From Ramazzottius varieornatus (Eukaryota; Tardigrada; Eutardigrada; Parachela; Ramazzottiidae), in assembly GCA_001949185.1 (NCBI GenBank), contig BDGG01000003.1, positions 1,383,270 to 1,447,269 of the forward strand: a stretch of DNA of 64,000 bases. The letters are read 5' to 3'. Each line of letters starts with the position of its first letter. Within the stretch, counting starts at the first letter, position 1. Below the pieces are notes generated by a model, which saw nothing but the letters and a program-made list of their open reading frames with translations, was not told the DNA's origin and did not search any database. The position numbers were made by a program, and so were the translations under genes. Shown here piece by piece: positions 46,441 through 56,505 of the stretch.

Positions 46441-47697
46441 TCAAGAAATTATCGTAAGAATGATTGTTGCCACTAACATGGAAATGCAGTAGTGCGACCA
46501 GGGAAGTCCAGCTTTAGGCACACACTGGCACTTGTTAGCCACGTCCTTCTGACCACAACTTTTGCTGGGACATACCTGGCTGGCCTTCTCTCGAGCTATC
46601 TTCCAGGCTCGCTGGTCAGCCACTTCGCGTTTGCGTCTGCCACCACCAGTCGGAGGAGTCGTCTGGTCAGCTGGAGAGGCTGGGGCGGGAGCTGGTGGCG
46701 CAGGGGCTGGTGGCGCAGGGGCTGGTGGCGCAGGGGCTGGTGGCGCTGGAGCTGGTGGTGCAGGAGCTGGTGACGTAGGGGCTGGTGGCGCAGGGGCTAG
46801 GGGCGCAGGAGTCGGTGCGGCCGTGAACTTTCTCCACCACTGAGGATAAGGGTCGACCCAGGTGGGATCCTCTTCGTTGTGGCCATATCTGAAGCCGCCA
46901 AAGGTGTCCACCCAGTTAGGATCTTCGCGGTTGTCACCATAATAAGCGTTGCCGTCGCGGAAGTAATCCACCCAGTTAGGATCGTCGGTGTTGTTGCCGT
47001 ACCAAGGTCCCTGGCCGTAATCCACCCAGTTGGGGTTGTCAGTGTTGTTTCCATAGATCCACTGGGCATCCCCCATGACTCTGGCCCAGTACCCGGGATA
47101 AGGCTCCTTGCCGGCACCACTAGCACCGCTCCACAGTCTTCCCAACGGGTGGCGCTTCTTGAACTCTTCGTAGGACATTGGACGGCCCCTGTGGTTTCTC
47201 TGCTCGGCGGACGCGACTGACTTAGGTTTGTGGTTCTTTTGCTCAGCAGCTTCCATCGGCATGTGCTTGGGCAAGATATGCGAATGTTGAGGCATCATTT
47301 CCCGCATGGCCGGTAAGTCGTGAGCACGCTGGTTCTGCATGTTGGGATGGTCCTCCGGTGCTGCTGCGCGCTTGTAGCGGCGGTTGCTAGCCAGCGGAGC
47401 GGCGTTCATCATGCGCTGGCGGGCGGACAGCATCGCCGCTTGTGCCTCTTGACCGCGGGCTAGTTGGCGTCGGCTGAGTGGACGATATTGGGGTTGCTGG
47501 AAGTAACCCTGGCTACGCTGGTAAGCCACGGCCATCTGACGGCGCCGGGCATAATCGTCGTCGTCGTCGCTAACGCCGAAATCGTCACCGTCATCCTCGT
47601 AGTAGGCTCGTTTCTCCCTTCTTTCGAGCTGATGGGAAAAATCGATTATATTTAAGAGTACTACCGCCAATGTGATAAATTTCAGTAAGGAATACAT
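46441..47697 (-). CDS. Secreted repeat protein with DPNWVD and Pro/Ala repeats
   Basis: No known family recognised. A single 418-aa frame from ATG 47697, chosen because it starts a signal peptide (MYSLLKFITLAVVLLNIIDF); the frame extends upstream without one. Order: signal peptide; basic cleavage-like REKR; an acidic run (DDDDD); a Gln/Arg/Met-rich stretch with two RR/KR sites; PMSYEEFKKRHPLGRLW; five copies of a 14-18-residue unit of the type YGNNTDDPNWVDYF, several with N-x-T glycosylation sites; a Pro/Ala tract (PAPAPPAPAP, tandem 15-bp DNA repeat); GGGRRKRE; a Cys-containing tail (CPSKSCGQ, CQC); and a C-terminal hydrophobic segment MLVATIILTIIS that could be a GPI signal or membrane anchor. 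Dibasic sites suggest proprotein processing, so a multi-copy peptide precursor or extracellular matrix protein are both possible. Confidence 0.65.
   Translation of the reverse strand: MYSLLKFITLAVVLLNIIDFSHQLERREKRAYYEDDGDDFGVSDDDDDYARRRQMAVAYQRSQGYFQQPQYRPLSRRQLARGQEAQAAMLSARQRMMNAAPLASNRRYKRAAAPEDHPNMQNQRAHDLPAMREMMPQHSHILPKHMPMEAAEQKNHKPKSVASAEQRNHRGRPMSYEEFKKRHPLGRLWSGASGAGKEPYPGYWARVMGDAQWIYGNNTDNPNWVDYGQGPWYGNNTDDPNWVDYFRDGNAYYGDNREDPNWVDTFGGFRYGHNEEDPTWVDPYPQWWRKFTAAPTPAPLAPAPPAPTSPAPAPPAPAPPAPAPPAPAPPAPAPPAPAPASPADQTTPPTGGGRRKREVADQRAWKIAREKASQVCPSKSCGQKDVANKCQCVPKAGLPWSHYCISMLVATIILTIIS
46690..46800. repeat. Tandem 15-bp repeat coding for Pro/Ala
   Basis: About seven copies of GGCGCAGGGGCTGGT with few substitutions, within the secreted-protein gene. 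On the coding strand it gives PAPAP units; copy number is likely to vary between individuals. Confidence 0.8.
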
Positions 47698-48192
47698 GGC
47701 CGCACGCAGCCGAGAAATCAGGCAACTAAGCTTTGGGCTACTAAACTTTCCCTCGGCAACTACGTCCGTTGCCGTAGTCACGCTGCCACCACAAATGTTC
47801 ACCTTTCCGGGCCATTCAATTTCCTTCCCAAGGACAGACTCTTTCGGCAGGCACTGCAGCTAAATACCCACCCTCTGCTACCACGAAGCTTCCTGGCCAA
47901 AAGCCACCTCACGGCTTGCCAAAGCAACACCTTGTTACGAACGAGGATGTCAGAGTCCTCGCACGAAATTTTATCGAATCTCTCGTACCTACGCACTTAC
48001 ACGCAGGAAAGATCTGGATCTCGCATGTACATCGATCTTTATTTTCGCAGATTTTCTTAGTACTTGTACTCTCCAATATAGTTACAGATTTTGAACGAAG
48101 AAAACCGCGCCTGTGTGGTAAAAATCCATGAGAGATTTGGTATCAGCCGTCGTTTGGTGTCGTTCCGGTGATTCCAAACTTTGACGGAAGAC

Positions 48193-48384
48193 TTATCGTC
48201 CATATTTCATGGCGAAGACCGAGTTGTCTCCCTGGTGGTTCATGGCAGGTTTGTGCTGTCCGCCGACGGCTCTCTGGCGATGCTTGGGAAGGGCTCGCTC
48301 CCGATGGACTCTTTGTGCAAACGAGCCGGCAAAAACGCTGAACAACAATACTACCATCGAAAATAGCTTCAGTATGGAATACAT
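48193..48384 (-). CDS. Small secreted protein, 63 aa
   Basis: Starts MYSILKLFSMVVLLFSVFAG, a clear signal peptide very similar to the start of the neighbouring 418-aa protein (MYSLLKFITLAVVLL). The mature part is short, basic and His/Gln/Arg-rich (HRERALPKHRQRAVGGQHK) and ends FAMKYGR, where a terminal GR could be an amidation signal of a peptide precursor. It is on the same strand as its neighbour, about 500 bp away, and probably arose from the same ancestor by duplication. The frame opens further upstream but the inner ATG is the sensible start. It could also be a truncated copy. Confidence 0.5.
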   Translation of the reverse strand: MYSILKLFSMVVLLFSVFAGSFAQRVHRERALPKHRQRAVGGQHKPAMNHQGDNSVFAMKYGR

Positions 48385-48647
48385 TGTGAGGGTGCTGCGA
48401 GAATACACTGCGACAAGAAACTTCGACCTTTCGAAATTTTGTACTCGAAAATACTCCAAATTGTCCTTTCGTCGTCCTTCACACCTGTTACCGTTGCTAC
48501 CTTGCCGAACTACCCTCCAACACGCTTCACCCATATTTACTTGACCCAGAATATTCCACTGTCTTTCAGTTCGATGAACAGAAACATGAGCAGTGAACAA
48601 AGACCGAATCAGAAACACTGAACTGTTATGTTCGAATTCATTGTAAC

Positions 48648-51447
48648 TCATTTCTTCCCCTTCCACGGTTTCTTTATCTTAGTCCCGATGCCTCTACTCG
48701 ACCGGTGAACACTCTTCCTTTCCATCGCATGTTTCGCCGAGGCTTCCCTCCCTCTTTCATACCCTTTCGACTGTAGCGAGAACGTCATCTGTCGATTCCC
48801 ACCGGCCAGCTGCACTTCTTCCGCACCTCCTCTCTGCTTCTCCTCCTCGTCCAACCTCGCTCCCAACGGCTTGACGTTGGCTTTATTCACCCCTCTTCCA
48901 CTGATCAACGGAACTGTTCCTGTTTCCACTTCGGTCACTTTTCCTCTTCTGTTAGGGTCCACCATGAGCAACTTTCTGGCCCTCCTTGTCTGTCTCTCCA
49001 TGTACTCTTCGTCCCGGATGGTCCGATGGACTTTCCGTCTTTCCGCTACCCACTCACGGTCATCGTCGGACGAGTCACTGGATCCTTCTTGCTCTCCACG
49101 TCGTCCATTCTCTTCCAAATCCGGAAGTTCCGTTGGTTCTTCCTTCTCACCTTTTTCAACGTCTTCTTCCTCAGCGTGACTCTCTTTGGCTTTGCGACGC
49201 TTCTCGATCTTGGATACCAGTGGGTTGATGAGACGATATTCTTCGGTCGTGGGGTCGATCTCGAACGCCGGGTTCTTGAAGAGGTCGCCGAAACGTGCAT
49301 CTTCCAGAGGGTTGCCATCCACCATCCTTGCTTTCTTCTTGGCTTTGCCGTCCATGTTTGTGGAAGCTTCTAGGAACTTTTTGGCCAAGGCTGTGTTGAC
49401 TTTGGGGAGCTTGTCAACCTTGACGCGGCTTTCGCTTTGCTCGGCTTGAAGTTTCTCTTTGATCTTATGTGACCTGTCAACCAAACGAAAGAAAAGATGA
49501 AAAATCGTTACAAACCCATATCTCCCTTCATCCGAAACTTTCTGCGAAGGCTGGTGACGGATTATTCATAACCAAGACCTCAGCCGACAAACTCGACAAA
49601 TCGATTTCCGGCATGGCGCACGTTCATAGGTAATAACACTGATCGAGTGCGCCACATGGGGAAACAACCAGACTAAAGAAGATTATTTCTCTAAGTTGCG
49701 CACGTCTGCAATAATGTTGATCAAGAGCGTGCGCCACTTGAGAAAACAATCTCGACGGGTTTGTTTGCCGAGCTCCCAATCTCTAAAAGCTTTCTAAACG
49801 AAAAGGGAAATTAAGATAAGAAATCAAACCTGTAGTCTTCGTAGTTGAAAGGCTCAACGATCGATTTGGCCTTCTTGTACAGCCGTGCATCCACGAAGAA
49901 CCCATGCATATACGCTCTGAGTAAGTTCGTGCCGATCAGGTCTGACAAACCCAGCTTGTCCAACTCATCTGCCGTCAGGAACTTGTAGTCATCGTAGATC
50001 GCGCTTTCCGCTGTTTCCTCCAGTTCTTCCGTCAGGCTATCCAAGAAAGCGCACCACTTCGGTGCTGGACCCAAACTTGGTACGAAATACGACAGGATCT
50101 TCGGAGCTTCATTTGCCATGAAGATCAAACCTGAAATTGAAACTCAAGTTAAATTCCGAAATTACTGTATTCCCTCGATGGTTCTGCGCAGGACATGTCC
50201 GCGAATATTTTTACGGGCATGTCACCTGATTGTGCAGAACCATCGAAGGAGTACAGTTGTCTGAAGTCTTAAATTGTACAGACCTGAATCTGGCACGATG
50301 CAAAGATCGTTCAGGTCAGTTCCCGGTTCAATCGACGTGACTGGTTTGCCAGTTTCACGTTCCCACAGCTTGAGGATCTTTGAGTCCATACTGGCGATGA
50401 GATCGCCTTCAAGGATGAACTCGATGGCTTTGATGGGTAGGCTGTAGTTGTGATCTTTGATGTAGTACGGTTTCGGACTGCGAATGTCGTAGAGGAGAAT
50501 GTGTCCTGTACTGGTACCCACAGCGAGATTGAGCGCGTCACGAAACTTGAGTTTGGTTACGGAGAGACCCGAGCCGTTGGAAATAAGGTCCGGAATATCG
50601 CAGCTGATGACGCCTTCGGACTTTCCCGAACGAGGATCCCACGCTTCGACGTATCCGTTGGAACTCCCCGTCATCAGAAGCTGGTGGAGTGGATTGATGT
50701 CGCAAGAGTTAATTTCGGTGGCGAAGGACGACTGTAAACTCTCCATGAATTTTCCTGAAGAGCAGAAGAATTAACCGGAAGTGCCCTACAAGGTTGTGCC
50801 ACAGCTATCGATCACATCGTGAACAAGGCCGTGCCGACAATTTTGAGATTCTAAAACAAAATCTCCGCTTCATCTCGCACTAACCGGAGTTATTCTGAAA
50901 GGCGAACACAAATGAGGGCTTCAAACTTTTGATAAGAGGAAAGTACAGTACCTTCTTCGAGGTTGAGCCGGTAGACTTCATTCGAGGCGCCGACGAGGTT
51001 CAAATGGCACAACTCTGGCTGATACACCATATCCCGTCCGAATCTTGGTATTCTTATCCTGTAATACTTCCCGTACTGTGCGTGGAACTCGACGTATCGA
51101 TCATTTTGTAGGCAGATCATCTTGGAGTAGTCTTCTGAAAGGATCAGGAACCTGACGATCTCGGAGTCTGTGCATCGTTCGAACTTCATGGACATTTCCG
51201 CCGTGTCATAACAGCGCATGCGAGGCTTGTAGGCACCGGAAGCCATGACATACTGTCCATCAGGAGAGACCTTGATGCCTTGGCTAACTTCTGGCATCTC
51301 GAAGTCCTGAATTAGCTGGATCCTCCGTCGAAGGTTGACATCGGCTCGTTCCATCTGGCGTCGCTTCCGCTCGGATATCCAGGCAGGTTGCGACCTGCCC
51401 GCGCTGAGATTGTAGATCTTGACATCGTTCGACGTGTTGACCTGCAT
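48648..51447 (-). CDS. NOL10: Nucleolar protein 10
   Basis: WD-repeat nucleolar protein (yeast Enp2) of the small-subunit processome, needed for 18S rRNA maturation. Four exons (50952-51447, 50284-50754, 49830-50130, 48648-49473) join in phase to 697 aa; human has 688. It opens [17 protein letters not shown] as in human (MQVSSLNEVKIYSLSCG). Blocks in order: [68 protein letters not shown], a beta-propeller with [10 protein letters not shown] and [45 protein letters not shown], the block [20 protein letters not shown], then [18 protein letters not shown] and an acidic/basic tail ending KKPWKGKK, a likely nucleolar signal. Intron 3 carries two foldback repeat copies and intron 2 a small inverted-repeat element. 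Confidence 0.96.
49600..49765. repeat. Two AAGTGGCGC foldback copies in NOL10 intron 3
   Basis: Arms CCGGCATGGCGCACGTTCAT, GAGTGCGCCACATGGGGAAA, TAAGTTGCGCACGTCTGC and GAGCGTGCGCCACTTGAGAA in alternating orientation, filling nearly half of the 356-bp intron. Confidence 0.7.
50163..50257. mobile_element. 95-bp inverted-repeat element in NOL10 intron 2
   Basis: TACTGTATTCCCTCGATGGT with TCTGCGCA is mirrored by TGTGCAGAACCATCGAAGGA with GTACAG. The pairing runs for most of the element, so it would fold as a long hairpin in the pre-mRNA. Its TACTGTA ends recall those at 14687 and 23345. Confidence 0.65.
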
Positions 51448-51947
51448 CGTGGCGCTGTTCTTGCTTCAGTGAGCTAGTCTCCCCAGTTCAGCCTGAAAAG
51501 AAGCGCCCAGATCTTCTTCGGCAAAACGGAGAGAAAAAGTTCAGGAGATCGCGGAGTCAAGACGAAGTTGAATCGTTCTGCCGACGAATACAATCAATAA
51601 ATTACCCGCCTCCCAATCAATGCGAGCATTCTATGCCTCAACACCCCAACGGCGCAAGGCGGAGCCAAGTAACCAACAAGGGCCACCCTTTTCCAGCCCT
51701 CCGCAATGAGGGACTCAAGAGCCAAAATCTCAAACCGGAACCGGAAGGGGAGTCGGCTGGATCTGCGAACCTTTATTCTAGTCCTGCATCTTCGTAACTG
51801 CTCAAGCAAGCACGAAAGCCCTGGGTCAGGTTTCCATACTTCTTATGGCACCGGCAAAGAGAAAAAGAGCGAATAAAACAGGCTACAAAGGCCTCAGAGT
51901 TGGCAAACGAGGAAGTAAAATATTCAAAACGGTCAGAAATGAGAAAC
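51448..51947. other. Intergenic, NOL10 promoter
   Basis: Between the NOL10 start and the NDUFAF1 stop, both on the minus strand. A short overlapping frame at 51594-51809 has no recognisable features. No repeat seen. Confidence 0.4.
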
Positions 51948-53074
51948 TCAGTGACTTTCGTATTTCCTACCAGCATAAAGCTCATAAGCAAACTCTTCTC
52001 TGTGATTTGCGTCCCACTCAACAGCTATGTAATCAATTTCCAACTGAAAAGGACCGTCAATTTGATCCGCACATGTTATACTAACGGTGTCTATCCTCCA
52101 GAGTTCTATGGGGTCCTGCAGGTCTTGTATCCGGCCCTTATGCGAGAAGAAGAATTTGGAAAAGGGTACCTATAACAAAAGAACACATCTCTCGATAATC
52201 CTCATGAGTTCGTCTTGCTGTTCAAGCAAAAACATGAATTACCCGTTCATACTGCCAGTAAGGACCTCCTCGAGTGTACAGCGGATACTGGTACAGATCA
52301 TTCCAATAAACATCGAAATGTCCCTTGGTCTGCAAATTTATCATGTAACTCCTTCCATCGCCTCGGACTTTAAATATCATGTGGGTGAAGTTTGTGAAAT
52401 TGTACAAGTCGTCTCTATTGAAGGATTTCTGCAGCCGAAAAAAATTTCATCGTCAATTTATTCTACAAAACCAGCGCGTGAGGTCACGAACCACACGGAT
52501 ATCTGGTAAAGGCTGGTGTAAAATGTACAGCAAATGTGACGTTATGACGTACCATTTTATAAGGTGCGCGTAAATTGCAGTATCCAGCTGCTTTCGTGTA
52601 TCCATCCTCAATTAACCTCGTATCCAAGTTTCCTGTCCACATTCCCGTGGCTCGATCCGTAACATGAAAGTGTCCTCTACTTTTTCCGTGACCATAATCT
52701 GAATCAGCAGTGACCATCCACTGCTCATTCTTCTCCGGATCAGACCGGAAGTCAAAGATCATTTTCACATCGCCGTGCTGTAGATATTCGAGGGGGTCCT
52801 GCCGTAATGTCTCTCGCACTTCTTGCCGAAACTTCTGAAACTCCCTCCTGTAGTAGTTGTATTTCTTCCTGACGTTGGCCATCGAGAAGGCTTCTTTCCA
52901 TGGAAGATAATCAGGAGATCGATTCAGAGGTCTGTAGCCGCTCTTCTTGTCTGGCTCCCATAACGTGAGGCATCGAACAGGAGCTCCATGACTCAGGTGT
53001 GGTGGTGTACCGGGATCCTTCCTCCATGTTCGACCTGCAACAATAACAGCACGATAAGGCCTCAGTAGCTGCAT
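51948..53074 (-). CDS. NDUFAF1: Complex I assembly factor NDUFAF1 (CIA30)
   Basis: Mitochondrial chaperone of the MCIA complex that assembles the ND2 module of respiratory complex I. Exons 52553-53074, 52243-52428 and 51948-52169 join in phase to 309 aa (human 327). The CIA30 fold is clear: IFDFRSDPEKNEQWMVTADS, GHFHVTDRATGMWTGNL, YTKAAGYCNLRAP, FTHMIFKVRGDGRSYMINLQ, YPLYTRGGPYWQYER, VPFSKFFFSHKGRIQDLQ, IDTVSITCADQIDGPFQLEI and the end REEFAYEL. The N-terminal exon starts MQLLRPYRAVIVAGRTWRK, basic enough for a mitochondrial presequence, but TGTTATTGTTGCAG just after the ATG also looks like a splice acceptor, so the true first exon could lie upstream. Confidence 0.93.
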
Positions 53075-53474
53075 TTTCCGTGAGAAGGTATTTCAGCGTT
53101 CAAAGCACTGTAAACTAGAGACTGGAAAAATTATTACCAGGAATAACGTTTGTAACGGCAAAACACTGGTTGTGTCTGACTCATACGAGTACCGCAGACG
53201 TACAGCCGATTGCTGTGCGTCTACAGGCGCTTGTTTTAGGCTCAGTTTTTGACTGGCTGTTTCAATCGTGGCGTAGCAGCACGCCTGATGGCTGTGACGT
53301 AGAAGAGCTCGTAACAGATCGTTTGATCGCTCTGACTGATACATGCTCGCAATGTTTGGACTGGTCCCCGGAAGAGCTTTCCATCCTGCCGCAAACCGCC
53401 GACTCATACAGCAGTCTGGCAAGCTCAGTCGTGCGTTTCTCTCAGCGCAACTTCCCCAAATTGTTGGCCGTGTT
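53075..53474. other. NDUFAF1 upstream region
   Basis: Frames on both strands without motifs. It probably holds the NDUFAF1 promoter and possibly a first exon. Confidence 0.35.
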
Positions 53475-53935
53475 GCCTGTGCTAGAGCACGGAATCTGGC
53501 CGCATGCGCTACACTGCACTGCAGCTATGCTGTGCTGCAGCACAGCTGCAGTACGGAAATCGACGAAATTTGTGCAGCACAGCATGCAGCAGGAAGCCGA
53601 AGACTGCCGCGCAGATCCACGGACCACAACTTAACAAAAATTGGTACTTTTGGGTATTCGAGTTTCAGGCATCTGAGTTTTGGCGTACCGTATGTCCACG
53701 TTTTCCCGGTGGACTACCCATCTTGCCGACAATACTATAACAAAAGTCAGTACATCAGCGTGCACTGCCGTGCAGCGCAGTTGCGACAGGTCCATTTGCA
53801 TCTATAGCGCAGCTGCCTAGCCACTGCGCATGAAAGTTGTTCAGCAAAGCGCAGCGTACAGCGACCTGGTAGCGTGCGCAGCACAGTTGCTGCGTAATTT
53901 TGAACCTGCGGCCCAGTGCTCTAGCCTGTGCGCCG
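53475..53935. mobile_element. Decayed inverted-repeat transposon rich in TGCAGT
   Basis: The left end TGTGCTAGAGCACGGAATCT is mirrored by a right end whose reverse complement begins CAGGCTAGAGCACTGGGCCG. Between and beside them are many TGCACTGCAGC, GCAGTTGCAG motifs. Similar motif-rich stretches at 55560-55700 and 55850 look like relatives. No clean target duplication found. Confidence 0.5.
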
Positions 53936-55919
53936 CAGTGTTGTTGCGATGCGAATTTTGCAGTTCGAATTAAAATTACGATTAATCGAAATCCTTCGCG
54001 TAGCCGTAATTCGAATTGCCGGTAGTTCGTCGTTACTGAACTGACGATTACGATAAATCGCAATCCAGCTTTCGACAGCAATTCAAATTATTTGAATTAT
54101 TAGGACGACATTAGGACGACAACTTGATGAATCAAGTCGTGGAAGCTTTCATCTTCAACTCCAGTAAGCATCATGGGTGGCGACCGCAGAACATTTCTTG
54201 TGGGCTGCCGTATGCTTCTGCAGATGATCTCTTTTATTTCCTGCAGAGCAGCCGGTAAGTTGTTTCGGGCAGCCTTCAGCCATGCACGTCGAATGGTCGC
54301 CCTGGTCATATTTGGAAAAAATTTCAAACCGGCGAGTCCTTCTTCCTTCCCCCTGCAGACTTCTTTAGATTTGGAACTCCAACGTTCGGAGTTCCAACAG
54401 AAATGCTCAGCTCACTGGCGGCAGATGGTAACGGTGGAGGAACGCAGTTTTCGGAGGATGTGGTCAAGTCCACGACGGATCTATGGGAGACATGCTCGTG
54501 GAAGGTTTCTTACCCAACTTCTGCGTGTCGGCCTTACGCTTTCCCTTGTTCTGATTCTTCACTATGATTGAATGAAAACTTGGAACAACACAGATTAGCG
54601 GTGGATTCTGAACTTGTCACAAAATCACTCAGAAACTCTTCGGGTTCACTTCGGGCGATACTTTGCGAATTTATCTCCTCATCAAATTAACGATCAACGG
54701 TACGCAATCGTAAGCGGCAGACTGCGAGAACAAGACGTGCCAGCCTCTGAATGCGCTATAGTCCGGGGGCAAATTGGCGATGGGGGCTTGACGCTGTAGA
54801 TTCAACCGGTGCATTTGCATTTGCAATCTCGCGGTAGTAATGCACAGTTCAAATCGACCGTAGTGTTGTATTCCGATTAAGATTACCTGAATTAAGCCCT
54901 TGTATGATTTGAATTACGAATTAAACACTCCGATGATTTTTCCTCTGAATTTGGATTCCGATAAATATCCAAATACGTTGGCAAAAGGTTGTCAATTTGA
55001 ACTGTTGTATCGTAATTCCAGAAAGGCCAAAATCAGTCATTTTCAATTTTGCATTACAATAATCGGAACAACACTGGTGCGCCGTACTTGCTGGCACAGA
55101 AACGTACGCCATCGTATAACGCTGACTTGACACAACCGCAATAGAGGCAACGGCGGAACGAAAGGGACAGAAATGCTGTACGCCGATCGGCTATACTGTG
55201 CCGAAGACGTACAAATCCGACAACGCAGACATAGGACCACGTGCAACCCAGAAACCACAAGCTTGACCAAGTGGCGGAGAAAAACTGAAAACGGTTGAGG
55301 CAAAATGCAGGGCTCCCTTACCGTGCGAGAACGTCACTTGGATCGACTAATGAACAGCTTGCGAGCGAAAGCACACTAGCACAATTCGCTGCGCACAGGA
55401 ACATCTTGCCAACAAAAGAACAAGTTCGCCTCGTAGGCTCTGTATACAAAAGTCGCATAATGTTGACGTATGACGTCACGATGTTCTTGTGCGTCGCGAA
55501 TTGTGCTAGTGCGTGGGCGCACACAATCTCTATAATGATGAAGCTTTTTCCAGACTGTACTGTAGAGCCCTGCAACATGCAGCACGTTCTGCACTGCACT
55601 GCATTTTACTGCACTGCAGTATAGTTGCAGTCGCCGGAATGGTGAAAAAATGCGGTTCCAGTGCAGTTGCAGTTTGCACAGTCCATCGCGGTATACTGTT
55701 GTGGGCCAGAAAACAGTAGTAAAATCGGCTTTTTTTGAATTTTCTGTATTCTACCGTTTTTCGGTTGAATCTTCGTAAAACAACGACGTTTACGTTGTGT
55801 TTGACATGCATTTCTGTTGGCGGGCAGAAACTCTTAATTTTTACAAGCAGTGCCGTGCAGTTGCAGTTTCTCGAAACCAGATACAGTGTAGAAGCGGTAC
55901 AGGTTTCAGCGTCTGCTGC
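53936..55919. other. Transposon-derived stretch with AATTCGAATT-type motifs
   Basis: Two patches (about 53950-54110 and 54795-55060) are rich in TAATTCGAATT, TTAAGATTACC and GATTACGATAAATCG motifs typical of non-autonomous DNA elements; a GCACTGCACTGCA patch is at 55585-55640. No coding exon recognised. Confidence 0.45.
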
Positions 55920-56502
55920 TGGTGCTGACAAAAATTTTTGATACAATATCGGCGGATATTTTATCGCGGTCTTCGACATTCATTTGATATCGATGTTTCG
56001 ATACTATATTTTTCCTTCACCATATTTTCGATATATCGTATCATATCCCAGCGATTTATCGATATTTCTGGAATTTTGGTTTTTCTGAATTCCACTGGTC
56101 CAAGCCCAAAAACTCAAGAAGCCGATTTCCACATAAAGTATGACAAAGACATGTTTACACCAAGATATCAGACACATGGCAACCTGGGAAGAATTAGTAC
56201 CAGAACCGAATGGGTGGAGTGGGCTCGGTATACCATGGCCGAAATTAAGTTTTAGAATCAACCATGGTCTTCCATAAACGAGATATCTCTGGCGAATTTG
56301 CCATTCAGCAAAATATCGATATATTTTCGATATATCGAAAATATATCGATATGGCGCGATACGATATCGTCGAATATTTTATTCCATTATTCGATACGAG
56401 TTTCATATCGATATTTGCGATACGATATCTGCCGCATATTTCATCGCAAAGATTCGATATATTTCGATACGGTATCGGTATACCATATCGTTGCCAGCAC
56501 TA
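55920..56502. mobile_element. hAT-like MITE rich in CGATAT
   Basis: 583 bp flanked by an exact 8-bp duplication TCTGCTGC (55912-55919 and 56503-56510). The ends TGGTGCTGACAAAAATTTTT and, inverted, TAGTGCTGGCAACGATATGG are typical of hAT-type termini. The inside is a dense array of CGATATATCGATAT-like motifs. A related patch lies at about 59789-60270. It abuts the larger hAT element. Confidence 0.75.
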
Positions 56503-56505
56503 TCT

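Noticed and set aside
53504-53950. Regular TGCAGC/GCACTG motifs suggesting a CRISPR-like or satellite array
   Set aside because: Spacing is irregular and the motifs occur within inverted ends, fitting a transposon; this is a eukaryotic sequence.
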